Assembly (NCBI RefSeq): GCF_016065055.1
Contig: NZ_CP065856.1
Coordinates: forward strand, 925,836-989,835
Reading direction: 5' to 3'
DNA: 64,000 bases
From: Halosimplex litoreum
Lineage (GTDB): Archaea; Halobacteriota; Halobacteria; Halobacteriales; Haloarculaceae
Shown: positions 26,653 to 35,193 of the stretch, one piece after another
Numbering within the stretch: the first letter of the stretch is position 1
How the letters are laid out: each line of letters starts with the position of its first letter
Program-made: the position numbers and the translations under genes
The notes under the pieces: model-generated
The model's database searches: none
What the model saw: the letters and a program-made list of their open reading frames with translations, nothing else
Told to the model about the DNA's origin: nothing

Positions 26653-27557
26653 TGCGCGTCGCTATCCTCGGTTGTGGCTACGTCGGGATCGAACTGGGTC
26701 GACAGCTGACGAACGCGGGCCACGACGCCGTCGGCGTCCGCCGCTCGGACTCGGGCGTCGAGGCGATCGAGTCGGCCGGGTTCGCGGGTGTGCGAGCGGA
26801 CGTGACCGACGAGGAGGCGCTGACAGCGGTGCCCGACGCCGAGGCCGTCGTCTTCGCGGCGAGTAGCGGCGGTCGCGGCGCCGAGGCCGCCCGCGAGGTG
26901 TACGTCGAGGGGCTGCAGACCGCCGTCGACCACTTCTGTGACCGCGAGGACGCGCCCGACCGGTTCGTGTACACGTCGAGCACCGGCGTATACGGCGACC
27001 ACGACGGCGAGTGGGTCGACGAGGGGACGCCGATCGAACCGACGACGGCAAAGACCGAGGTACTGGCCGAAGCCGAGCGGATCGCCGTCGAGCGGCCCGC
27101 AGAGTACGGTGTCGACGGGACGGTCGCTCGGTACGCTGGACTGTACGGCCCGGACCGCTATCGACTGGAACGGTACGTCGAGGGACCGGTGACCGAGGGG
27201 TACCTGAACATGGTCCACCGCGACGACGCCGCCGGCGCGGTGGGCTACCTCCTCGAATCGGACCTGGCCCGCGGCGAGGCAGTCAACGTCGTCGACGACG
27301 AACCCGTCGCCAAGTGGGAGTTCGCGGACTGGCTGGCCGAGCAGTGTTGCGAGCCCGAGCCGCCCAAGCGAACGATCGAGGCTCGCCTCGCCGCCGAGGA
27401 CCTCTCGGAGACCGTCGAGCGGCGACTGCGGACGAGCAAGCGCGTCTCGAACCAGCGGCTGCGCGGACTGGAGTACGAGTTCGCGTTCCCGACCTACCGG
27501 GAGGGGTATCGAGCGGCTGTCGACGGCTATCTCGCGGCCGACGACGGGACGACCTGA
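26652..27557 (+). CDS. NAD-dependent epimerase/dehydratase-like SDR protein
   Basis: 301 residues, extended short-chain dehydrogenase fold. It has an N-terminal nucleotide motif ILGCGYVGIELG (GxGxxG, residues 7-12), an acidic strand-2 region, and the active-site pattern Ser-Ser-Thr in VYTSSTGVYGDHDGEWVDE. The usual YxxxK site is less clear here (the segment reads TTAKTEVLAEAE with no Tyr), so catalysis by the classical Tyr is doubtful. LYGPDRYRLERYVEG and MVHRDDAAGAVGYLLE match YeeZ/SDR_a-type epimerases. The substrate is unknown. It is coupled to the DUF5791-like gene. Confidence 0.82.
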   Translation: MRVAILGCGYVGIELGRQLTNAGHDAVGVRRSDSGVEAIESAGFAGVRADVTDEEALTAVPDAEAVVFAASSGGRGAEAAREVYVEGLQTAVDHFCDREDAPDRFVYTSSTGVYGDHDGEWVDEGTPIEPTTAKTEVLAEAERIAVERPAEYGVDGTVARYAGLYGPDRYRLERYVEGPVTEGYLNMVHRDDAAGAVGYLLESDLARGEAVNVVDDEPVAKWEFADWLAEQCCEPEPPKRTIEARLAAEDLSETVERRLRTSKRVSNQRLRGLEYEFAFPTYREGYRAAVDGYLAADDGTT

Positions 27558-27706
27558 GTTCGAGCGAACGTGATCTTCGGCAGATATGTGTACAAGACAC
27601 GACGTCTAAATCGACGTCAAAGCGGTTTTCGACGGTGAATTTCGGCATATCGGCGAGGAGTAAGACAGTGAGAAACTACTTGACCCTCGAAGGCGACAGC
27701 CCGGGT

Positions 27707-28897
27707 ATGCCACACGCAGCCGCGGGTGGCGTCGGGGCGGTCGCGCCCGCGGACGCCGCCGCGGCGGTCGCCGAACAGGACCCGCTCGTCCTGGCGGCCG
27801 CCGTCGTCGGCTTGCTCGCTGTCCTGGTCGCGCTCTGGTGGGGGATCCGACGCCTGCGTCGGCCGCCGGGTGCCGAGTTCGTCGGCCACCTCGCCGGTCG
27901 TGACGAGGTCTCGGTCCTGATGCACCCTAATCCGGATCCCGACGCGATGGCCTCGGCGCTCGCCGTCGGCGAGTTCGCCGAAGCGGCCGACGTCGACGCC
28001 CATCTCCAGTACTCCGGCCAGATCCGCCACCAGGAGAACCGCGCCTTCGAGACCGTCCTCGACCTGGAGTTCGACCGCGTCGACACCGCTGGCGACCTCC
28101 TCGCCGACGACGTGGTCCTCGTCGACCACAACGAGCCCCGCGGGTTCGCCGGCGCCGACTCCGTCGACCCGTTCGCCGTCGTCGACCACCACCCCGGCGA
28201 CGGCACCGGCTCGGCGTTCACCGACGTGCGCCCCGATCACGGCTCCTGCGCCAGCATCCTCGCCGAGTACCTCGAACAGCAAGGCTGGGAGCCCGTCACC
28301 CCCGAAGACGAGGAAGAGCACGGAGACGAGGACGAACGAGTCCTCCCCTCCGACACCGCTACCGGTTTGCTCTACGGTATCCAGTCCGACACCAAGCACC
28401 TCACGAAGGGCTGTTCCGCCGCAGAGTTCGAGGCGTCGGCCTACCTCTACGAGGGCATCGACGAGGACCGCCTCGACCGCATCGCCAACCCCCAGGTCGA
28501 CGCGGAAGTGCTGGAGGTGAAGGCCCGCGCGATCAACGAACGCCACGTGCGCAACGCCTTCGCCGTCGCCGACGTGGGCGACGTCTCCAACGCCGACGCC
28601 ATCCCCCAGGCCGCCGACGAGTTGAGTCAGCTGGAGGGCGTCACCGCCGTCGTCGTCATGGGCCAGAAAGACGATACGCTGCATCTCTCGGGCCGCTCCC
28701 GGGACGACCGGGTCCACATGGGCAAGACACTGCGCGCCGTCGTCGACGAGATCCCCATGGCCAACGCCGGCGGCCACGCCCGCATGGGCGGCGGTCAGCT
28801 CTCCGTCGAGCACATGGAAGGCCTGGGCCCCGGCGACGGTCTGGATCGGGAGGAGTTCGTCGACCGACTGTTCGACGCCATGGCCGGCGAGATCTAG
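27707..28897 (+). CDS. Membrane-anchored DHH/DHHA1 phosphoesterase
   Basis: 396 residues from ATG 27707; an in-frame GTG at 27668 is an alternative. One transmembrane helix (about 29-46, LVLAAAVVGLLAVLVALW) is followed by a cytoplasmic DHH domain. LMHPNPDPDAMASA gives the DxD metal ligands, LVDHNEPRG and VVDHHPGDG the DHH motif, and an acidic insertion lies at about 200-215. The DHHA1 domain is visible at the C-terminus in NAGGHARMGGGQLS. Relatives hydrolyse c-di-AMP, oligonucleotides (nanoRNA) or pApA. Haloarchaea contain c-di-AMP, so a role in its turnover is plausible but only inferred. Upstream, paired GACGTC palindromes (27601-27606, 27613-27618) may be regulatory. Element B begins 58 nt after the stop. 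Confidence 0.85.
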   Translation: MPHAAAGGVGAVAPADAAAAVAEQDPLVLAAAVVGLLAVLVALWWGIRRLRRPPGAEFVGHLAGRDEVSVLMHPNPDPDAMASALAVGEFAEAADVDAHLQYSGQIRHQENRAFETVLDLEFDRVDTAGDLLADDVVLVDHNEPRGFAGADSVDPFAVVDHHPGDGTGSAFTDVRPDHGSCASILAEYLEQQGWEPVTPEDEEEHGDEDERVLPSDTATGLLYGIQSDTKHLTKGCSAAEFEASAYLYEGIDEDRLDRIANPQVDAEVLEVKARAINERHVRNAFAVADVGDVSNADAIPQAADELSQLEGVTAVVVMGQKDDTLHLSGRSRDDRVHMGKTLRAVVDEIPMANAGGHARMGGGQLSVEHMEGLGPGDGLDREEFVDRLFDAMAGEI

Positions 28898-28954
28898 CAA
28901 TTTTTGTGAGGTCTCGATGTTCACTGGGCGGATCGACCGCGAGCGATAACGGAC

Positions 28955-29320
28955 GACGAACGCCCTCGACTCGCTCGCTAACAGTATCGACGACCGCTGG
29001 GGACAGCAAGCGACGAACGCCCTCGACTCGCTCGCTAACAGTATCGACGACCGCTGGGGACAGCAAGCGACGAACGCCCTCGACTCGCTCGCTAACAGTA
29101 TCGACGACCGCTGGGGACAGCAAGCGACGAACGCCCTCGACTCGCTCGCTAACAGTATCGACGACCGCTGGGGACAGCAAGCGACGAACGCCCTCGACTC
29201 GCTCGCTAACAGTATCGACGACCGCTGGGGACAGCAAGCGACGAACGCCCTCGACTCGCTCGCTAACAGTATCGACGACCGCTGGGGACAGCAAGCGACG
29301 AACGCCCTCGACTCGCTCGC
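28955..29320 (+). repeat. Tandem array of the 57-bp core repeat (six identical units plus a partial seventh)
   Basis: Core starts (GACGAACGCCCTCGACTCGC) fall at 28955, 29012, 29069, 29126, 29183, 29240 and 29297, exactly 57 bp apart. The six full units look identical base for base. The seventh stops matching after 24 bp where the conserved stem of the element begins. Since 57 is a multiple of three and the DNA has few stops, both strands read as 19-residue peptide repeats, which I regard as artefacts. Identity of the units points to recent expansion. This is the core region of element B. Confidence 0.95.
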
Positions 29321-29568
29321 GGTCGCTGAGCGACATATCCGCGCTCTCCGCACGGCCCACGCGGATAGCGGTCGCTCAGACGACTCCCGGCGCGAGCGTG
29401 TCTCGCCCGTTCAGTCCACCAGGAACCGCGACCGCACAGTACGGCACCGCGACCGCATCGCACAGCGACCGCAACCGGCCACAAGCCTCCCCAACCGATT
29501 CGCTCCTGTCGTCGCTCATCCCTCGCACGATGTCGTCGCGCGCACGAGAGCGCGCGACAGCGCGCGCC
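28955..29568 (+). repeat. Dispersed structured element, copy B (with expanded core array)
   Basis: This occupies most of the 723-nt gap after the DHH gene stop (28897). After the tandem array comes GGTCGCTGAGC and the long stem, arms 29328-29343 (GAGCGAC ATATCCGCG) and 29360-29377 (CGCGGATA, GTCGCTC). Next are the box ending TTCAGTCCACCAGG (29403-29423) and CCTCCCCAACCGATTCGCTC (about 29487). The terminal hairpin GTCGCGCGC / GCGCGCGAC (29535-29543, 29550-29558) has the same ACGAGA loop as copy A, and the element ends GCGCGCGCC at 29568. The right flank faces the 3' end of the convergent glycosyltransferase gene. T-rich AATTTTTGTG just before the element (about 28900) looks like an archaeal terminator of the DHH gene. 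Confidence 0.87.
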
Positions 29569-29620
29569 GAGGTCAGTAGTCACAAAGCGCGCCGATTTCG
29601 ATGTGCCCGAACGCAGCCAC

Positions 29621-30721
29621 TCAGCGGTCGGTCGCCTCGTCGAGCGCGTCGCTGGAGGCCGCGCGGACGGCCTCGGGGTCGAGGTCGGTCTCGCCCCAGG
29701 CGGGCAGTCGGTCGTCGGATTCGGGCGGTCGGACCGACTCGGCGTAGGCGTCGACCTGGCGGCGCTCGTCGGCCGAATCGTAGTCGAGGCCGTTGAACGC
29801 GGCGTCGGTGGCGTACTGGTCGACCAAGCGGCGGGCGGCCGTCCGGTACCGCTCGCGGAGGGCGTCGTAGTCGACGGCGACGCCGCCGTCGTCGAGCGCG
29901 GAGAAGAGGGCGGCGGCGACCTCGTCGGCCATGTCCGAGAGCCCGCCGCGGCCGCTGACGGCGCGGTGGTCGTGCTCGTGGATGCCCAGGTCGACCTGTG
30001 CGGTCCCCTCGAACCCCGCCGTTCGGAACGCGTCGCCGAGCGTCGCGACCTCCAGCCCCCAGCCGCGAGGCGGGCGGAGCTGGCGTATCAGGTCGCTCGT
30101 GGCGGCGAACTCGCCGGCGAGCGCGTAGCGGAAGGCGCCCAGGTAGTCGACCAGGGGGTCGTCGTGGCTCTCGGCGAGGGCAGCGACGGCGGGCTCGTAG
30201 AACAGCCGACAGAGACGACCGTAGAGTCGGCCGTTCTCGACGCGGGCGTAGTAGCCCTTGACGAACTCGTAGTCGCGGGCGAGCGGGAAGAGGAGACGAG
30301 GGACGTGCTGGGGGCCGTAGGTGGTCGCGTCGGCGTCGTGGACGGCGACGAGGTCGCTGCGGGCGGCGGCGACGCCGAGGGCGAGCCACACGTCTCGGCC
30401 CTTCCCGGCCTCGCCGTTGTGACCGTGCTCGCTCAGCAGGTCGCGAACGGTCGGCGCGTTACACCAGAGGATGTCGGCGTCGACGTCCAGCGAGTCGACC
30501 CACTCGCGGACGGCCTCTAGCTTCCCCTCGTCGGCTCGCAGCGCGACGAGGACCGACTCGGGGTCCACCGCGCCGAGCGTCGAGAGGACGCGCTCGGCGG
30601 CGAGGCTGGCGTGGTCGCGGTCGGTCAGCGGCACGACGACCGTCGCGCGGTCGACCGGCGCCTCGGGAGCCGCGCCGTCGAAATCGTGTAGCGTCGCCAC
30701 CCGCTCCTGGACGTACTCCAT
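29621..30721 (-). CDS. Glycosyltransferase, GT81-like (glucosyl/mannosyl-3-phosphoglycerate synthase type)
   Basis: 366 residues, GT-A fold. Visible motifs are an N-terminal ATVVVPLTDRD strand, a nucleotide-sugar region with EAGKGRDVWLALGVAAARSD (in this family a GKG motif precedes the acceptor site), the metal-binding DxD as VAVHDADAT, and a C-terminal LGIHEHDHR His cluster. Together these resemble GpgS/MpgS enzymes, which make glucosyl- or mannosyl-3-phosphoglycerate on the way to the compatible solutes glucosyl- or mannosylglycerate. The matching phosphatase is not next to it. A dolichol or polysaccharide substrate cannot be excluded. It is convergent with element B; the MFS gene on the same strand ends upstream. 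Confidence 0.75.
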   Translation of the reverse strand: MEYVQERVATLHDFDGAAPEAPVDRATVVVPLTDRDHASLAAERVLSTLGAVDPESVLVALRADEGKLEAVREWVDSLDVDADILWCNAPTVRDLLSEHGHNGEAGKGRDVWLALGVAAARSDLVAVHDADATTYGPQHVPRLLFPLARDYEFVKGYYARVENGRLYGRLCRLFYEPAVAALAESHDDPLVDYLGAFRYALAGEFAATSDLIRQLRPPRGWGLEVATLGDAFRTAGFEGTAQVDLGIHEHDHRAVSGRGGLSDMADEVAAALFSALDDGGVAVDYDALRERYRTAARRLVDQYATDAAFNGLDYDSADERRQVDAYAESVRPPESDDRLPAWGETDLDPEAVRAASSDALDEATDR

Positions 30722-30813
30722 CGAACCCGGCTAGTGACTCGACTCTCAAATACCCCGCCATTCCGGCGAACGTGAGGCCGATAGCCCCTCGCAGTCGTGC
30801 GGTCCAGGGCTAC

Positions 30814-31989
30814 TCAAGCGCGGCCACCCCGTGGCAGCCGCCCCAGTCGATGAGCGACGAGGAGTGCGAGCAGGACGACGACGAGGCCGCCGGCGAACGC
30901 GCGGAAGATACCGTCGAACGGCACGCGGGCGTCTCGGAGGAACCCGACGGCGTAGGAGCCGCCGGCCTGGACGAACATCATCGTCCCCGAGTAGGCGGCG
31001 TAGGCGCTCGCCCGGTGTCGATCGGGCAGGGACCCGAGGAGATAGGTGTCCATGGCCGGGAACAGGCTGTGGATCACGTACCCGAGGACGAGGCTGACGG
31101 CGACCACCGGGACGAGACCCGAAACGACCGTGAGTACGAGGACGACGACGACGAACCCGGAGAGCAGCGCGAGGATGTACCGGAGGATGTCGAGGCGGTC
31201 GGCCAGCCGGCCCGACAGCGCCATCGCGGGAACGCCCGCGCCGAAGACGACCGAGAGAACCGTCCGAGCAGTCGACTCCGAGAGGGACTTCGTCTCCGCG
31301 AGGTAGGTCGGATAGAAGTTGAACACCCCTTGCCAGACGAAGCCCGTGGCGCCGAGCATGACGACGCCCGCGAGGATCAGCCGCCACTGCTCGCGGACCG
31401 CGACGAGGAGGTGGCGGTCCTCGGTCCCCGCCGCGGGCAGGTCGGTTCGCCAGGCCGCGACGGTGAATAGGACGGTGGCGACGGCGGTGATCGCAGCCAT
31501 GATCTGGAAGGTCAGCGGCCACTGCCCGCGCGCGAGGACGGCGGTGACGAACAGCGGTGCGCCGACGGCCGCGAGCTGGGCGGCGGTCCCGTGGACGCCG
31601 AGGGCGGCGCCGACCCGCGACGGGAACAGCTCGCTGACCAGCGGGTTCGCGGCGATGAAGTACGCGCCGCCGGCCGCACCCATCAGGAGCGCGGCGGCCT
31701 GGAGCGCGCGAATACCGGGAGCGATACTCGCCAGCGCGGTCGCTCCGGTCAGCGTCGCGCCCGTCGCGAAGACGACGTAGTGGCGGGGGACCCGCGTGAG
31801 CAGGTAGCCCGTGGGGATGCGCGGGACGGCGCTGCCGACCCAGACGAGCGACGCGAGCAGACCGACGGCCGCGGCGTCGACGGTCAGCGCCGCTCGGAGC
31901 GGGTCCAGTAGCGGCGCGAAGACGACCCGGCCGAGGTTGACGACGAACACCATCGCACACAGCGACCCGAACAGCTGGCGGCGCGTCAC
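30814..31989 (-). CDS. Major facilitator superfamily transporter
   Basis: 391 residues with about twelve hydrophobic helices in two six-helix halves separated by a short hydrophilic loop (near 185-205, TDLPAAGTEDRHLL). The A-motif between helices 2 and 3 appears weakly as VPRIPTGYLLTRVPRHY, and its second-half partner is SGRLADRLDILRY. Substrate is unknown; helix 1 (MVFVVNLGRVVFAPLLDPL) resembles the NarK/OxlT/CynX type of MFS proteins. It lies 92 nt upstream of the glycosyltransferase gene in the same direction. Confidence 0.85.
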   Translation of the reverse strand: MTRRQLFGSLCAMVFVVNLGRVVFAPLLDPLRAALTVDAAAVGLLASLVWVGSAVPRIPTGYLLTRVPRHYVVFATGATLTGATALASIAPGIRALQAAALLMGAAGGAYFIAANPLVSELFPSRVGAALGVHGTAAQLAAVGAPLFVTAVLARGQWPLTFQIMAAITAVATVLFTVAAWRTDLPAAGTEDRHLLVAVREQWRLILAGVVMLGATGFVWQGVFNFYPTYLAETKSLSESTARTVLSVVFGAGVPAMALSGRLADRLDILRYILALLSGFVVVVLVLTVVSGLVPVVAVSLVLGYVIHSLFPAMDTYLLGSLPDRHRASAYAAYSGTMMFVQAGGSYAVGFLRDARVPFDGIFRAFAGGLVVVLLALLVAHRLGRLPRGGRA

Positions 31990-32135
31990 ACCACCGGATT
32001 CGTCCGCACCCCTTCAAGCGTTGCGAACTCGGCGGAGCCGTCCGGGTCTCGGCCGGATTTCGACAGCCCGCGTCGGGACCGGGTGTGTGGGATCTATGCA
32101 TGGGGTTTTTCAGAGTCGGTGTCGTACTCCGGCTT

Positions 32136-32306
32136 ATGAAATCGGTCCGGAAGGGGCTACGCTCGGGCGAGATCGAGAAAGACGTCTACGAGCGCCTCGC
32201 CTGTAGCGAGTGCGGCGAGGAGCTGGGGACCGAGAACGACCCCGACGAGCTCGGCACCGTCCGGGTCTGCCCGGAGTGTGGCAGCAAGTGGAAGAAGGTG
32301 GGCTGA
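32136..32306 (+). CDS. HVO_0758-type small zinc-finger protein
   Basis: 56 residues. I recognise the small haloarchaeal protein that starts MKSVRKGLR and has two knuckles, Cys23-x-x-Cys26 (CSEC) and Cys45-x-x-Cys48 (CPEC), separated by an acidic loop. Together they form one zinc ribbon, and the C-terminus is basic (SKWKKVG). Such micro-proteins are thought to act as regulators or RNA/protein-binding modules. ATG 32136 was preferred over an upstream in-frame ATG (32085) because the family starts here. Confidence 0.85.
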   Translation: MKSVRKGLRSGEIEKDVYERLACSECGEELGTENDPDELGTVRVCPECGSKWKKVG

Positions 32307-32358
32307 TCGCCGCATCGGCCTCGCCGTAGCACCACCGACAGTCGCCCTTCTGTGGCGT

Positions 32359-33450
32359 TCACTCGAAGACGGCGTCGAACGAATCGGCCCCGAGCGGCGG
32401 GTAGGTCCCCGCAGCGACGTTCTCCGCGACGTGGGTCGGTGACCCCATCCCGACCAGCGAACACGTCACGCCCGGCGCGCTCCGTGCGAAGTTGATGGCC
32501 TTCTGGGCGCTCGTCTCGCCCTCGACCCGCTCGGCCACGTCCGCGGGCAGGCCCGCCGCTGCGAGTCGACCTTGGGCCAGCGACGCGCTCGTGAAGACGT
32601 TCAGGCCCGCGTCGTGGGCGAACCACAGCGTCGACTGTGCGCCCCCCGAGCCCTCCTGGGCCTCGACGGTGAAGGCGTCGGCCATCACGACGTTGAACGG
32701 CAACTGCACCGCCCGGAAGTGCGTCGCCGCGGTTTCGGCCCGTTTGGCCGCCGCCCGCGCCCGCGAGACGATCTCGGCCAGCGAGAGGTAGCTGTCGTCG
32801 TCGGCCGGCACGCGTAGCGCCTCCCACGTCGCCACGCCGTACTGGCGGATGTCGCCCTCGGCGGCTCGCTCCTCCAGCCGGGCGAACGTGTCTTCGAGCT
32901 GGTCGTACACCGCCTCGGGAGAGCGCTCTGCGAGCTGGGTCTCGGGATTGTGGACGTAGTACAGGTCGATCGTGTCGAGGTCGAGATTCTCCAGCGAGCG
33001 GTCGAGCTGGTCGTCGACGTAGTCGGGCGCGATGCAGTGTTGGCCCGCCACGAGGTCGTCTGCGTCGGCGATCCCGGTGTCGACGTACTGCTCGCGGATC
33101 CACCGACCCGGGTTCTCGGGGCGCTCGCCGTCGAAGGGGACGAACCCGCCCTTCGTCGCGACGAGGACGGCTTCGCGGTCGACGTCGGCCGCTTCGATGG
33201 CCTCGCCGACGACGCGCTCGCTGCGCTGGTTGCGGTAGTTGATCGCCGTGTCGACGACGTTGACCCCCGATTCGAGCGCCTCGACGACCGCCTGGCGGTA
33301 GGCGTCGTCGGCTTCGTCGGTCGGGTCGCCGAGGTAGGTGCCGACGCCGACGCTGGAGACGACGCCCTCGCCGAACCGCCGGAAGTACGTGCGGGCGAAC
33401 TCGTCGCCGAACTCCTCGCGGTAGGCCCACGTGGCGTCCCTGGTGACCAT
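32359..33450 (-). CDS. Aldo/keto reductase, large haloarchaeal type
   Basis: 363 residues, TIM barrel. The tetrad parts are NVVDTAINYRNQRSE (Asp and Tyr), VLVATKGGF (Lys) and LYYVHNPETQ (His). The phosphate-binding end is VTCSLVGMGSPTHVAENV. It differs from the AKR at 8176 by an N-terminal extension (about 30 residues, DATWAYREEFGDEFARTYFR), a loop insertion before HNPETQ, and overall divergence. It probably has a different substrate. It is convergent with the zinc-finger gene and divergent from the glycoside hydrolase gene. Confidence 0.88.
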   Translation of the reverse strand: MVTRDATWAYREEFGDEFARTYFRRFGEGVVSSVGVGTYLGDPTDEADDAYRQAVVEALESGVNVVDTAINYRNQRSERVVGEAIEAADVDREAVLVATKGGFVPFDGERPENPGRWIREQYVDTGIADADDLVAGQHCIAPDYVDDQLDRSLENLDLDTIDLYYVHNPETQLAERSPEAVYDQLEDTFARLEERAAEGDIRQYGVATWEALRVPADDDSYLSLAEIVSRARAAAKRAETAATHFRAVQLPFNVVMADAFTVEAQEGSGGAQSTLWFAHDAGLNVFTSASLAQGRLAAAGLPADVAERVEGETSAQKAINFARSAPGVTCSLVGMGSPTHVAENVAAGTYPPLGADSFDAVFE

Positions 33451-33545
33451 ACCGGAGGTCGGGTCGCCGCGGATAAAAGCGTGCTATCTCGGCGAGGCTG
33501 TGCGCCAGCGGGCGACTTATGTCGGTCACCCTCGACGAGCGGGGT

Positions 33546-34880
33546 ATGACAGAGCGGATCGAGCCGAGTCCCGAGAACCCGTGGTACTGGTCGGACGGCG
33601 ACGGACCGACGCTGCTCCTCGGGGGGACAGACAAGGACAACCTCTTCCAGTGGACCGGCGACCGGCTGCACGAGCACCTCGACGACCTGGTCGACGCCGG
33701 CGGGAACTTCGTCCGCAACACGATGTCCGACCGCAAGGGCGCGGACGTGTCCCCGTTCGAGCGGAGCGACGGCGGCACGTACGACCTCGAACGGTGGAAC
33801 GACGAGTACTGGGACCGTCTCGACGCGTTCCTCGACGCGACCGCCGAACGGGACGTCGTCGTCGAGTTGACGCTCTGGGACCAGCACGACCTCGCCGGCG
33901 ACAGATGGGAGTCCCACGCCTGGAACCCGGTCAACAACGACACGCTCCCCGAGGGGTCGCTGCCTCCGACCGGCGGCGACCACTGGCAGGACCGCATCGC
34001 CTTCTTCCGCACCGTCGAGGAGGGCAACGACCCCGTGCTCGCTCACCAAGAGCGGTTCGTCGACCGGATCCTCGACCACACGCTCGACCACGGACACGTC
34101 CTCTACAACGTCACCAACGAGGGATGGGCGGGGATCGAGTGGGAACTGCACTGGGCCGAACACGTGCTGGAGCGGGCCGACGAGCGCGGCGTCGACGTCG
34201 AGGTCACCAACATGAACATGAGTCCCGAGGACTCCGTCCGGAAGGTCGTCGAGCACCCCGAGGCGTTCTCCTACGTCGAGGTCTCTCAGCACAACCAGCA
34301 CTTCGCGGGCGCTGACGGGCAGAACCACTGGGACGACCTCCAGACCTGGCGGGCGGAGGTCGAGGACGCTCTCGGCCCGCGTCCGTTCAACAACGTGAAG
34401 ATCTACGGTGGCTTCGACGGCGGCAAGGAGGCCGCTGGGGACGCCGACCAGGCGGTGCGGTGGTTCTGGCGGAACGTCCTCGGCGGGTGCGCCGCCTGTC
34501 GGTTCCACCGTCGGGTCGCCGAGGGCGACGAGGGGTGGGGGATCGGCGGGAGCGAACGAGCGCTGGCGCAGATCCGCTCGGTTCGCGCGGTCGAAGCGGT
34601 CGCCGATCTTCCCGCTCTGGTCCCGCGAGAGGATCTGCTGGGTGACGTCGCTCCCGACGAGGCGTACTGCGCCGCCGATCCGGGCGAGGCATACGTCGTG
34701 TACTTCCCCGACGGCGGCGAAGCCACGCTCGAACTTGAAGCGGGGCCGTACCGGCTCCGGACGCTCGACGCCGAGTCGGCCGCGTGGACGGACGAGGCGA
34801 CGGTCGACGCGACCGGGAGCCGTTCGCTGGATCCTCCGAGCCGACCGAATCAGCTCGTGGTAGTGACCCGGGAATCGTAG
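33546..34880 (+). CDS. Glycoside hydrolase-like TIM-barrel protein with C-terminal collagen-binding-like domain
   Basis: 444 residues from ATG 33546 (ATG 33519 is an upstream alternative). The N-terminal part is a clan GH-A-like barrel: GTDKDNLFQW, FVRNTMSDRKG, VVELTLWDQHD, and the acid/base motif LYNVTNEGWAG, where the Asn-Glu pair (about residue 192) follows strand 4. SQHNQHF and KIYGGFDG continue the barrel. The last about 65 residues (AYVVYFPDGGEATLELEAG, RTLDAESAAW) match the putative collagen-binding domain that follows DUF4038-type barrels. No signal peptide is visible, so it is probably cytoplasmic. The substrate is unknown. Confidence 0.75.
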   Translation: MTERIEPSPENPWYWSDGDGPTLLLGGTDKDNLFQWTGDRLHEHLDDLVDAGGNFVRNTMSDRKGADVSPFERSDGGTYDLERWNDEYWDRLDAFLDATAERDVVVELTLWDQHDLAGDRWESHAWNPVNNDTLPEGSLPPTGGDHWQDRIAFFRTVEEGNDPVLAHQERFVDRILDHTLDHGHVLYNVTNEGWAGIEWELHWAEHVLERADERGVDVEVTNMNMSPEDSVRKVVEHPEAFSYVEVSQHNQHFAGADGQNHWDDLQTWRAEVEDALGPRPFNNVKIYGGFDGGKEAAGDADQAVRWFWRNVLGGCAACRFHRRVAEGDEGWGIGGSERALAQIRSVRAVEAVADLPALVPREDLLGDVAPDEAYCAADPGEAYVVYFPDGGEATLELEAGPYRLRTLDAESAAWTDEATVDATGSRSLDPPSRPNQLVVVTRES

Positions 34881-34911
34881 TCGCCGAGGGGCGGACGGTT
34901 CGGGGGCCGGA

Positions 34912-35193
34912 CTACGCCCCCTCGACGTGCTCGGCCATCCACGCGAACTGCTCGTCGACCATCCGCCGGCCGGCGTCGGTCAGCGCGTACTCGTCGTGGA
35001 TGCCGGACTCCCGGAGTTCGAGATGGCCGTTGTCGACGAGCGTGTCCAGCGCGCCGTAGAACGACTTCGGTTCGATCCGCCCGTCGTAGTGGGATTCCAA
35101 CCGCGATTTGAGCGCCTGGCCGTGGAGCGGTCCCTCGCCGGCGAGGATGATGCAGATATCCCGGCGACGGCCGCTCTGGAGCCACTTGGTCAT
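34912..35193 (-). CDS. PadR-family winged-helix regulator
   Basis: 93 residues, a stand-alone PadR DNA-binding domain. RDICIILAGEGPLHGQALKSRL (helices 1-2), KSFYGALDTLVDNGHLELRE (recognition helix and wing) and YALTDAGRRMVDEQFAWM are the family landmarks. The C-terminal effector part is very short. It overlaps no gene; the glycoside hydrolase ends 31 nt away in convergent orientation. The target promoter is not apparent. Confidence 0.85.
   Translation of the reverse strand: MTKWLQSGRRRDICIILAGEGPLHGQALKSRLESHYDGRIEPKSFYGALDTLVDNGHLELRESGIHDEYALTDAGRRMVDEQFAWMAEHVEGA

Noticed and set aside
28955..29320. CRISPR-like array
   Set aside because: The repeat is continuous 57-bp tandem DNA with no unique spacers, the units are identical in full length, and no cas gene is nearby.
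28656..29796. Proteins of 19-residue repeats (on both strands) across the tandem array
   Set aside because: 57 is divisible by three and stops are rare in this GC-rich DNA, so open frames arise in several phases. Copies A and C do not keep any frame, and the frames run into convergent genes without plausible starts.
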